This document shows, piece by piece, positions 1-5,594 of a stretch of DNA of 5,594 nucleotides. Within the stretch, counting starts at the first letter, position 1, and each line of letters opens with the position of its first letter. The stretch spans positions 1-5,594 of the forward strand of contig JAACEA010000399.1 of the NCBI GenBank assembly GCA_009936695.1, read 5' to 3'. The notes below the pieces were generated by a model. The model worked only from the letters and a program-made list of their open reading frames with translations. It did not search any database and was not told where the DNA came from. The translations under genes were made by a program, and so were the position numbers. This DNA is from Planctomycetia bacterium. Lineage in GTDB: Bacteria; Planctomycetota; Phycisphaerae; Phycisphaerales; SM1A02.

Positions 1-627
1 CAGGACGACGGGGAGGGAATTCCGGAGGCGATCCGACACAATCTCTTCGATCCCTACTTCTCGACGCGACAGTCCGGGCGGGGAACCGGCCTCGGACTCA
101 CGATCGTGCACCGGGTGGTCACGGAGCTCGGCGGCGAGATCGAGGTGGCCAGTGAAGTGGGCGCGGGAACGACGTTCACGGTCCGTCTTCCCCGAAGGGA
201 ACGCCTGGTATCCGAGGCCCCGCGGACGGCCGCCGAGACCCCGGTCGGCACCGAGCGAATCCTGCTGGTCGACGACGATCCGATGGTCCTCCAGACGAGC
301 CAGGCCGTCGTTTCGTCACTGGGCTACGAGACGATCGCCGCGTCCGGAGTCGACGAAGCCCTGCTCGCGTTCAATGAGCAGTCGGCCGTCGACCGCCCGA
401 TCGAACTCGTCCTCACGGATCTCACCATGCCCGATCGAGACGGCATCGACCTGATTCGTGATCTTCGAGCACGCGGATTCGAGGGCCCACTGGTGCTCAT
501 CACCGGTTTCGGCGACGCGTCGGCGGCCACCGCGATCGAGGCCGGAGCCGACCGCATCCTGCGGAAACCCATCTCCCGTGAGGATCTCGGGGTCTGCCTT
601 CGTTGCCTGCTCGATGCCTCCGACTGA
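1..627 (+). CDS. Hybrid sensor histidine kinase, C-terminal part (HATPase end plus receiver domain), 5'-truncated
   Basis: The visible 208 residues are the end of a two-component hybrid kinase, in frame from base 1. Residues 2-6 (D-D-G-E-G) form the ATP-binding G1 box. LFDPYFSTR (15-23) is the F box, and GRGTGLGLTIV (26-36) is the G2 box that closes over ATP. A short linker (about 61-85) leads to a receiver domain at about 87-205. It has the acidic triad D91-D93 (LLVDDDP), the phospho-acceptor Asp140 in LTDLTMP, the switch Thr168 in LITG and the conserved Lys189 in LRKP, so all phosphotransfer residues are intact. The sensor region, the dimerisation/His-box domain and the N box lie upstream of the window, so the signal and cellular location cannot be told. 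The C-terminal receiver suggests a phosphorelay or self-regulation, as in other hybrid kinases. No Hpt domain or DNA-binding output follows. The family call is very secure; the specific role is unknown. Confidence 0.96.
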   Translation, partial: QDDGEGIPEAIRHNLFDPYFSTRQSGRGTGLGLTIVHRVVTELGGEIEVASEVGAGTTFTVRLPRRERLVSEAPRTAAETPVGTERILLVDDDPMVLQTSQAVVSSLGYETIAASGVDEALLAFNEQSAVDRPIELVLTDLTMPDRDGIDLIRDLRARGFEGPLVLITGFGDASAATAIEAGADRILRKPISREDLGVCLRCLLDASD

Positions 628-732
628 CGCCCTCGAAATCCACGACGGCGCGACGGCGGCCCGGTGAGGTCCTCCAGCTTGGCGCCCCCCGGTCACCCCT
701 CGGTCGCGCGACGACTCGCATAGACTCGCGAC
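628..732. other. Spacer between kinase and sulfatase
   Basis: This 105-nt GC-rich gap contains no credible small gene. I see no stem-loop followed by a T run, so there is no clear intrinsic terminator for the kinase. Near its end the heptamer GACTCGC occurs twice (713-719 and 723-729), 10 nt apart, which may be chance. There is no purine-rich Shine-Dalgarno in the last 20 nt. The end of the gap carries the -10-like element listed separately. Confidence 0.6.
721..726 (+). promoter_or_regulatory. Candidate -10 element (TAGACT) for a leaderless sulfatase transcript
   Basis: TAGACT fits the TANNNT -10 pattern and is separated by only 6 nt (CGCGAC) from the GTG start at 733. Transcription would then begin at or next to the start codon. 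No Shine-Dalgarno is present here, as expected for a leaderless mRNA. No convincing -35 hexamer is seen at 16-18 nt spacing. This is inference from spacing and motif alone, and a hexamer this loose can occur by chance. Confidence 0.35.
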
Positions 733-2124
733 GTGATCCAACTCATCGCGATTCTCTCGGGCTTGTCCGTTCCACTCGGCGCCCCCGGGCCATCCCACGA
801 CGGCCCGCGAACGGAACAGCCGTCGGTCGTCCTGGTCATCGCCGACGACGCCGGCTGGATCGACTTCGGATTCAACGGTGGAACCGAGATCGCGACCCCC
901 GAAATGGATCGGCTCGCCGCCGAGGGGGTGACCTTCGGCGCGTGCTACGTGACGGGCTCGGTGTGCAGCCCTTCGCGGGCCGGCCTGCTCACCGGTCGGC
1001 ACCAGCAGCGGTTCGGCCACGAGTACAACCTGCCCGGAACCGCCCCTCGCGCCGAGGGCGGGCTGCCACTCGACGAAGTCACGATCGCGAATCGCCTCCA
1101 GGACGCCGGACTCGCGACGGGGCTGGTCGGCAAGTGGCACCTCGGACTGGCGGATCGATTTCATCCGACCCGCCGGGGCTTCGACGAATTCCACGGCCTG
1201 CGGGCGGGGAGCCGGTCGTACTTCGGCGACGATCGTCTGGCGAAGGGCGATCGACGCTACGAACACGTCACGATCGACGATTCCTCGACGACGCCCGAAG
1301 CGGACATCGAGTACCTGACCGACACCATGACGGATGATGCCGTCGATTTCATCCGACGACATGCGGACCGTCCATCGTTTCTCGTCGTCGCCTACACGGC
1401 ACCCCACGGCCCCATGCACGCACGCCCCGACGATCTCGACGCCATCGACGGGCGGCTTCAAGGCAAGCGACGAACGTACGCCGCGATGATGCGGGCCCTC
1501 GATCGCGGCGTCGGCCGGATCGCGGACGCGATCGACGAGACCGGTCGAGACACGATGCTCATCTTCGTCAACGACAACGGCGGGGCGACCAACAACGCGT
1601 CCGACAACGGCCCCTGGAGGGGGATGAAGGGCTCGCTCTTCGAAGGTGGGATCCGGGTTCCCGCGTTCCTGCGTCGAACGGAGACCACCCCTCCCGGATC
1701 GATCGATCATCCGACCACGTCGCTGGACCTCGTCGCCACCGCGATCGCCGCCACCGGAGCGGATGGAGCAGGCCTGGACGGCATCGACCTGTCGCCCTGG
1801 ATCGGGGCGTCACCCCCTGCACCGGACCGTTCCATCTGCTGGCGTCGAGGGCCGGTCGCCGCCATTCGGGACGGCGGGATGAAGTTGATCCGCGTCGAGG
1901 AGGCGGGAAGCATGCTCTTCGACGTCGATGCCGATCCGGGGGAGACGACGAACCTCGCCCCCCGGCACCCCGCCGAGGTCGTTCGGCTGCTGGCCGGGCT
2001 CGCCGCCTGGGAACACGGCCTCGTCGAGCCGCGATGGACCACTGGTGACTACTGGCGGAAGAACCTGCTCAAGAAGCATCGGATGGATGTGCGAGGGCGA
2101 GAGGCCGAGCGTGCCCTGCCCTGA
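733..2124 (+). CDS. Sulfatase (formylglycine-dependent, Cys-type; arylsulfatase A-like)
   Basis: This 463-residue hydrolase of the alkaline phosphatase/sulfatase superfamily is predicted to cleave sulfate esters. Metal-site residues D38-D39 lie in VIADDAG. The catalytic signature is CSPSR (78-82), where Cys78 would be oxidised to formylglycine and Arg82 supports it. KWHLG (134-138) gives Lys134 and His136, and TAPHGP supplies His225. VNDNGG gives the metal ligands D281-N282, and Lys299 lies in MKGS. A C-terminal subdomain (about 365-430) includes LFDVDADPGETTNLA, typical of the family, so the enzyme looks full-length and intact. The GTG start is fixed from upstream by an in-frame TAG at 721-723, and the next Met is residue 58, beyond the metal motif. 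Residues 2-17 are hydrophobic and end in Ala but lack a positive n-region, so export is plausible rather than clear. No maturase gene is visible. The substrate cannot be deduced; polysaccharide desulfation is common for planctomycete sulfatases. The 3' end overlaps the next gene by 14 nt. Confidence 0.95.
   Translation: MIQLIAILSGLSVPLGAPGPSHDGPRTEQPSVVLVIADDAGWIDFGFNGGTEIATPEMDRLAAEGVTFGACYVTGSVCSPSRAGLLTGRHQQRFGHEYNLPGTAPRAEGGLPLDEVTIANRLQDAGLATGLVGKWHLGLADRFHPTRRGFDEFHGLRAGSRSYFGDDRLAKGDRRYEHVTIDDSSTTPEADIEYLTDTMTDDAVDFIRRHADRPSFLVVAYTAPHGPMHARPDDLDAIDGRLQGKRRTYAAMMRALDRGVGRIADAIDETGRDTMLIFVNDNGGATNNASDNGPWRGMKGSLFEGGIRVPAFLRRTETTPPGSIDHPTTSLDLVATAIAATGADGAGLDGIDLSPWIGASPPAPDRSICWRRGPVAAIRDGGMKLIRVEEAGSMLFDVDADPGETTNLAPRHPAEVVRLLAGLAAWEHGLVEPRWTTGDYWRKNLLKKHRMDVRGREAERALP
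2099..2104 (+). promoter_or_regulatory. Ribosome binding site deciding the methyltransferase start
   Basis: GAGAGG sits 6 nt before the GTG at 2111 and inside the sulfatase coding sequence. It favours GTG 2111 over the in-frame ATG at 2087, which would add only eight residues (MCEGERPS) that do not resemble the family N-terminus. Confidence 0.6.
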
Positions 2125-3157
2125 TCCCCCACCGCACCTCGACGGCGCCGCCGATCCGGAGAACGCGGAAACCCGAGCCGGCGAGGCCCTGCCCTCCGAC
2201 TACGTCGCCCGGCTGCGGGCGGACTTCGACGGACACCCGGGCCTCGCGGATCGACTGCTCACTGCAACGGTCCTCGAGGCTCCCCGAGGTCTTCGAATCA
2301 ACACCCTCCGAGGCACGGTCGAAGACACCCTGTCCGAACTCGCGGACGACGATCTCGCAGGCGATCCCGTGCCCTGGGCGACGTGGGCTCGCGTGGTCGA
2401 CCCGGCCGCCGCGCGACGGCTCACCGAGACGGACGCCTGGCGGGAGGGCCGCGTGGTGCTCCAGTCGCTGTCCTCGATGCTGGCCGTCGTCGCCCTCGAT
2501 CCGAAGCCAGGTGAACGCATCCTCGACCTGTGCGCCGCACCCGGCGGAAAATCAGCCCTGATCGCCGCCCTCGCCGAGGGCACGCTCGATCTTCTCGCGA
2601 ACGACCGCAGTCGCCGACGCTGCCTTCGCATGCGGGCCTTGCTCGACACCCTCGGCGTCATGGCTCGAATCCGCACCGGTCCCGGAGAGCGGCTCCCGGC
2701 CCGCGAGCTCGGCACCTTCGACCGCGTGCTGGTCGACGCGCCGTGCTCCGGTGAAGGTCGATTCCGAGTCGACGATCCCCAGAGCCACGCGACGTGGTCG
2801 AAGAAGGCCGTTCGTCGACTCGCCTCCCTCCAGAAGTCACTGCTTCACACCGCGATCGCCGCCGTCCGACCGGGCGGGGTGATCGTCTATTCGACCTGCA
2901 CCCTCGGACGGGAGGAGAACGAAGCCGTCGTCGCCCGGGCGCTCCAGCGGTTCGGTGACGGACCGACCGGGATCGAACTCGATGCCGTCCCGACGTCGAT
3001 TCCCGAGGGCCTGCCGCTTCTGGGCGCTCCCGCCGACCTCGATGCGACCGCCATGCGACGACTCGGGCCGGATCCACGGGGCGATGTCGTCGAGGCCGCC
3101 ACGGAAGGCTTCTTCCTCGCGCGCCTTCGCCGTCGTGGCGGCGAGCCCGTCGCGTGA
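2111..3157 (+). CDS. NOL1/NOP2/Sun family RNA (cytosine-C5) methyltransferase, RsmB/RsmF-type
   Basis: This 348-residue cytoplasmic enzyme is predicted to transfer a methyl group from S-adenosylmethionine to carbon 5 of a cytosine, most likely in rRNA. The N-terminal part (about 28-65: LPSDYVARL..., then PRGLRINTL) matches the family's RNA-binding lead-in. SAM motif I is ILDLCAAPGGKS (137-148). Motif IV is DAPCSGEGRF (209-218), with Cys212 needed for product release. Motif VI is YSTCTLGREENE (260-271), with Cys263 as the expected nucleophile. The C-terminus ends in GFFLARLRRR, the usual last strand of the domain. It lacks the NusB-like N-terminal domain of E. coli RsmB and the long C-terminal extension of RsmF, so it is a compact form and the target cytosine cannot be named. 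The start is set by the upstream GAGAGG, and the 14-nt overlap with the sulfatase suggests translational coupling. An ATG at 2087 is a less likely start. Family certainty is high; substrate certainty is low. Confidence 0.93.
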   Translation: MPCPDPPPHLDGAADPENAETRAGEALPSDYVARLRADFDGHPGLADRLLTATVLEAPRGLRINTLRGTVEDTLSELADDDLAGDPVPWATWARVVDPAAARRLTETDAWREGRVVLQSLSSMLAVVALDPKPGERILDLCAAPGGKSALIAALAEGTLDLLANDRSRRRCLRMRALLDTLGVMARIRTGPGERLPARELGTFDRVLVDAPCSGEGRFRVDDPQSHATWSKKAVRRLASLQKSLLHTAIAAVRPGGVIVYSTCTLGREENEAVVARALQRFGDGPTGIELDAVPTSIPEGLPLLGAPADLDATAMRRLGPDPRGDVVEAATEGFFLARLRRRGGEPVA

Positions 3158-3159
3158 GA

Positions 3160-3174
3160 TTTCGGTTATCGAAA
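3160..3174. repeat. Inverted repeat A, TTTCG-GTTAT-CGAAA
   Basis: A 5-bp perfect inverted repeat with a 5-nt centre begins 3 nt after the methyltransferase stop codon. It shares TTCGGTT...CGAAACG with inverted repeat B, which starts 33 nt further on. It is too weak and lacks the T run needed for an intrinsic terminator, so an operator half of a paired site is the more interesting reading. Confidence 0.45.
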
Positions 3175-3193
3175 CGTTTGCACACGACCCGCA

Positions 3194-3213
3194 TTCGGTT
3201 TCGCGAAACGGAA
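3194..3213. repeat. Inverted repeat B, centred on the perfect palindrome GTTTCGCGAAAC
   Basis: Bases 3198-3209 form a perfect 12-bp palindrome. Beyond one mismatched pair (G3197/G3210) the symmetry continues for three more pairs (TTC/GAA), giving 9 of 10 pairs over 20 nt. The symmetric form is typical of a site bound by a dimeric regulator. The protein that would bind it is unknown, and no regulator gene is adjacent. Confidence 0.5.
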
Positions 3214-3285
3214 AGCGATTGAAATTCGAATATCTCGGTCGCACTGCGCACATTCAGCAATGCGAACCTCCTCGCTCATCCACCC

Positions 3286-3311
3286 CGTGATCCGTTCTGT
3301 CGCAGATCACG
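3286..3311 (+). promoter_or_regulatory. Hairpin ahead of the Shine-Dalgarno
   Basis: CGTGATC (3286-3292) pairs perfectly with GATCACG (3305-3311) around a 12-nt loop, and the stem ends 9 nt before the AGGAG at 3321. It would lie in the 5' leader if transcription starts upstream. There is no T run, so it is not a terminator. It could be an mRNA-stabilising stem or a dyad operator; the sequence does not decide between them. Confidence 0.4.
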
Positions 3312-3320
3312 AAAACGACG

Positions 3321-3325
3321 AGGAG
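3321..3325 (+). promoter_or_regulatory. Strong Shine-Dalgarno (AGGAG) for the choice-of-anchor I gene
   Basis: AGGAG lies 9 nt before the ATG at 3335 in an A-rich, open leader (GAACCGAAAG). It fixes that ATG as the start, and the product then begins with a classical signal peptide. Confidence 0.8.
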
Positions 3326-3334
3326 AACCGAAAG

Positions 3335-5594
3335 ATGAAAAGAATCAGCATTCTGAGCGCGAGCCTCGGGCTCGCCGTCGCCGGAGCCACCGTTGGAGAG
3401 GACTTCACGCTGCGCCTGCTCCCGCTCGGCGTGTTCGAAACGGGCGTGTTCGACGAGGCGGCCGCGGAGATCAACGCGTTCGATCCGGTCACCAACCGGC
3501 TCTTCGTCACCAACTCGGATTCGGACACGATCGACGTCCTCGACGCGAGCAATCCGGATTCACCGTCCTTGATCGACACGATCTCCCTTGCGAAGTACGG
3601 AAACGGAATCCAGTCGGTCGACGTCGATGCCGCATCCCGACTCCTGGCCGCCGCCGTCGGGGCGCCGGTGGAGACCGATCCGGGGACCATCGTGCTCGTG
3701 AATCTCGACGACGGTACGACGACCACCCATCCCGCCGGCGCCCTTCCGGACATGATCACCTTCAGCCCGGACGGCGGGCTCGTGGTGACCGCGGACGAGG
3801 GCCAGCCGAACGACGACTACACGATCGATCCGCCGGGCGGGATCACGATCCTCGACGTCGCCAAGGGCACGTCGACGACCTTCACCTTCGAAGGGATCGA
3901 TCCCTCGATCATCGGTGACGACATCGTGCTCAGCAGCCCCGAAGGCACCACCTTCGCCCAGGCCATGGAGCCCGAGTACGTCGCGTTCTCCGCGGACGGA
4001 TCGATCCTGTTCGTGGCCCTTCAGGAGAACAACGCCTTCGCGAAGTTCGACGTCGCGAACCGCGAGTGGATGTGGGTCCGTTCGATGGGATTCAAGGATC
4101 ACAGCCTGCTCGAGAATCGACTCGACGCGAGCAATCGCGACGATGCCATCAACATCGCCCAGTGGCCGATCAGCGGTCTCTACATGCCGGATGCGATCGC
4201 GACCTTCGAAGTCGACGGCGTCACCTTCATCGCGACCGCGAACGAAGGGGACAGTCGGGACTACGACGGATACAGCAACGAGGTCAGGGTCGGCAGTCTC
4301 ACGCTGGACCCCGCCGCGTTCCCCGACGCCGATTTCCTGCAGCAGTCGCGGAACCTCGGGCGGATCCGGGTGGACGCCTCGCTCGGCGATACGGACGGCG
4401 ACGGGGACTACGACGCCCTGTTCAGCTTCGGCGCCCGCTCGATGAGCATCTTCGATGACGAGGGCAACCTCGTCGCCGACACGGGAGACCTGATGGAGTC
4501 GGTGACCGCGTCGGTGCTCGGCGAGGACTTCAACTCGACCAACGACGAGAACGACAGCTTCGACAACCGATCCGACGACAAGGGGCCCGAACCGGAGGGG
4601 ATCACGATCGGCCACCTCAATCTCGGCCGGCCGATCGCCTTCGTCGGCCTGGAGCGGATCGGGGGCATCATGGCCTTCGACCTCTCCGATCCCACGGAAC
4701 CCGTCTTCCTGACCTACATCAACACCCGGGACTTCTCGGGTGACGCCGAAGCCGGAACCGCCGGTGACCTCGCCCCCGAAGGTCTGACGTTCATCGCCGC
4801 CAGCGAGAGCCCGACCGGCACGCCGCTTCTCGCGGTCTCCTTCGAGGTCAGCGGTTCCACCCGGTTCTTCGAGATCGAGTCGGGCTTCGGCGAGGAGATC
4901 TGCAACGACCCCGGCCCCGACTCCTTCACGGCCGACGGTTTCGAAGGACTCGAGCAAAGCGGTGTCGCCTGCTACAACTCCGCGGATGACTTCACCCTCG
5001 ACAACGCCTGGGCGAGGGTCTACGACGCATCCCAGATCGGCTCTGAACGATTCGACGTCTCGTGCCTCGACATCGGCATCGGGAACTCCGGCGGGTACTG
5101 CGATGCCATCCTCAATCTCCACCGATGCAGCGTCTTCAGCTCCACGGGAGCCCCGTTGGAGCTCGAGCTGATCGCGAGCGAGCCGTTCGGGATCCAGCCG
5201 ATTCTCGACGGAGACCTCGCGTTCCAGACCGTCAGCTTCGACACCCCGGTCGAAGTGGACCTCTCGGACGGTTCGAGTCTCGTGGTCGAGATGCAGCTCC
5301 CCTTCCAGGCGTCCGGTTTCACGAGCTTCGCGGGATCCTCCGCGACGAGTTACGGCACCACGTTCATCCGCTCGGAGACGTGCGGAATTCCGGAGTACCT
5401 CACGCTCGCGGACATCGGATTCCCGGGCTTCGAGTGGCACCTCACCGTCAACGGGTGGGCCGGCGAGGCACCGCGCTGCAACGCCGACCTTGATGGCGAT
5501 GGTGACGTCGACAGTGCCGACCTCGGGATCCTGCTGGGACACTGGGGCCTCTGCGACCTGCCTCGGACCTGCCTCGGCGACCTGAACGGCGACG
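3335..5594 (+). CDS. Secreted choice-of-anchor I family protein with dockerin-like tail, 3'-truncated
   Basis: The reading frame is open for 753 codons and runs off the window. Residues 1-21 (MKR, a hydrophobic stretch, then AGATVG) form a signal peptide, so the protein is exported. Residues about 25-515 match the choice-of-anchor I family, a beta-propeller-like body of unestablished activity. Its landmarks are NAFDPVTNRLFVTNS (47-61), LPDMITFSPDG (137-147), MEPEYVAFSADG (211-222), LQENNA (229-234), TANEGDSRDY (301-310), DKGPEPEG (415-422), GLERIGG (438-444) and LAPEGLTF (479-486). An Asp ladder at 352-360 (DTDGDGDYD) looks like a calcium loop. Residues about 523-713 form a second beta-rich module with seven Cys, which I do not recognise. 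The tail starts at Cys715 with one complete dockerin-like repeat and the start of another. As the family name implies, its members carry different C-terminal sorting signals in different lineages, and here the tail fills that place. The gene stands apart from the methyltransferase by a 177-nt control region. Enzymatic function is unknown; a surface or extracellular role is inferred. Confidence 0.92.
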   Translation, partial: MKRISILSASLGLAVAGATVGEDFTLRLLPLGVFETGVFDEAAAEINAFDPVTNRLFVTNSDSDTIDVLDASNPDSPSLIDTISLAKYGNGIQSVDVDAASRLLAAAVGAPVETDPGTIVLVNLDDGTTTTHPAGALPDMITFSPDGGLVVTADEGQPNDDYTIDPPGGITILDVAKGTSTTFTFEGIDPSIIGDDIVLSSPEGTTFAQAMEPEYVAFSADGSILFVALQENNAFAKFDVANREWMWVRSMGFKDHSLLENRLDASNRDDAINIAQWPISGLYMPDAIATFEVDGVTFIATANEGDSRDYDGYSNEVRVGSLTLDPAAFPDADFLQQSRNLGRIRVDASLGDTDGDGDYDALFSFGARSMSIFDDEGNLVADTGDLMESVTASVLGEDFNSTNDENDSFDNRSDDKGPEPEGITIGHLNLGRPIAFVGLERIGGIMAFDLSDPTEPVFLTYINTRDFSGDAEAGTAGDLAPEGLTFIAASESPTGTPLLAVSFEVSGSTRFFEIESGFGEEICNDPGPDSFTADGFEGLEQSGVACYNSADDFTLDNAWARVYDASQIGSERFDVSCLDIGIGNSGGYCDAILNLHRCSVFSSTGAPLELELIASEPFGIQPILDGDLAFQTVSFDTPVEVDLSDGSSLVVEMQLPFQASGFTSFAGSSATSYGTTFIRSETCGIPEYLTLADIGFPGFEWHLTVNGWAGEAPRCNADLDGDGDVDSADLGILLGHWGLCDLPRTCLGDLNGD
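5477..5594 (+). repeat. Tandem dockerin-like calcium-binding repeats (within the secreted protein), second copy cut
   Basis: The first repeat has a calcium loop with Asp at 718, 720, 722, 726 and 729 (DLDGDGDVDSAD), followed by LGILLGHWG (730-738). A Cys-bounded linker (C740 to C746) leads to the second loop, GDLNGDGD-like, starting at Asp749 and cut by the window end after GDG/D753. Spacing and loop ligands match type I dockerin repeats. The Cys residues before and between the repeats match the tail found on many exported Phycisphaerae proteins. In cellulosomes such repeats bind cohesins; in planctomycetes the partner is not established. Confidence 0.88.

Larger units (their letters stand above)
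3158..3334 (+). promoter_or_regulatory. Intergenic control region upstream of the choice-of-anchor I gene
   Basis: This 177-nt gap is the least GC-rich part of the window, with an AT-richer patch at about 3172-3235 (for example GATTGAAATTCGAATATC at 3217-3234). It contains two related inverted repeats, a hairpin and a strong Shine-Dalgarno, listed separately. TTGAAA (3219-3224) resembles a -35 element, but I find no good -10 at 16-18 nt spacing, so no sigma-70 promoter is called. No T-run terminator follows the methyltransferase. The placement and composition suggest that the downstream gene is transcribed independently. Confidence 0.5.

Noticed and set aside
713..729. Repeat pair GACTCGC before the sulfatase as a regulatory direct repeat
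   Set aside because: It is only 7 nt and made of words common in this GC-rich DNA, so chance is a sufficient explanation.
603..1337. A 244-codon + strand frame starting inside the kinase end
   Set aside because: It is Arg/Pro-rich and out of frame with the sulfatase, whose catalytic motifs occupy the same bases in the correct frame.
316..1710. A 464-codon open frame on the minus strand across the kinase and sulfatase
   Set aside because: It spans two clear + strand genes and their gap, shows no domain motif, and has the same low-information composition as other shadows.
1928..2110. N-terminal extension of the methyltransferase from an ATG at 1928
   Set aside because: The extra 61 residues are Arg/Pro/Ser-rich shadow of the sulfatase, with no family match. 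GTG 2111 has a good Shine-Dalgarno and gives the expected family N-terminus.
3160..3180. Intrinsic terminator after the methyltransferase
   Set aside because: The stem is only 5 bp, is not GC-rich, and is followed by CGTTTGCAC rather than a run of T.
3219..3247. Sigma-70 promoter with TTGAAA as the -35 element
   Set aside because: The sequence 16-18 nt downstream (around CACTGC) does not resemble a -10 element.
3560..5542. A 660-codon open frame on the minus strand opposite the secreted protein
   Set aside because: It is a codon-phase shadow in GC-rich DNA. Its product is a monotonous Arg/Glu/Val/Asp/Gly-rich string without family motifs, whereas the + strand encodes a recognisable family with signal peptide and Shine-Dalgarno.

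Overview
The window is GC-rich, densely coded DNA with all four recognisable genes on the + strand. It most likely comes from a planctomycete, probably of the Phycisphaerae type. Two lines of evidence support this. The last gene is a secreted protein ending in a Cys-flanked tandem dockerin-like tail (DLDGDGDVDSADLGILLG...HWG), a signature tail of exported Phycisphaerae proteins. A formylglycine-type sulfatase, a class greatly expanded in planctomycetes, lies next to it in the cluster. The lineage call is an inference from protein style, not from a marker gene.

Layout: (1) 1-627 is the C-terminal end of a hybrid sensor histidine kinase (ATPase end plus a receiver domain), cut by the window start. 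(2) 628-732 is a short spacer with no convincing terminator but a TANNNT-type -10 element placed 6 nt before the next start codon. (3) 733-2124 is a Cys-type sulfatase. (4) 2111-3157 is a NOL1/NOP2/Sun (RsmB/RsmF-type) RNA m5C methyltransferase that overlaps the sulfatase by 14 nt. (5) 3158-3334 is the only substantial non-coding gap. It is locally AT-richer and holds two similar inverted repeats, a hairpin and a strong Shine-Dalgarno. (6) 3335-5594 is a secreted choice-of-anchor I family protein (753 residues seen, open at the window end), with a signal peptide, a beta-propeller-like body, a second Cys-containing beta-rich module and the start of a tandem dockerin-like tail.

How the genes relate: the sulfatase and methyltransferase are probably co-transcribed and translationally coupled, although their functions do not obviously match. 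The choice-of-anchor I gene appears to be a separate unit with its own control region. The kinase may belong to a unit that begins upstream. I see no RNA genes, mobile elements, CRISPR arrays or defence or biosynthetic system. The most interesting points are the unassigned module and dockerin-like tail of the last protein, the paired inverted repeats before it, and the possible leaderless start of the sulfatase.
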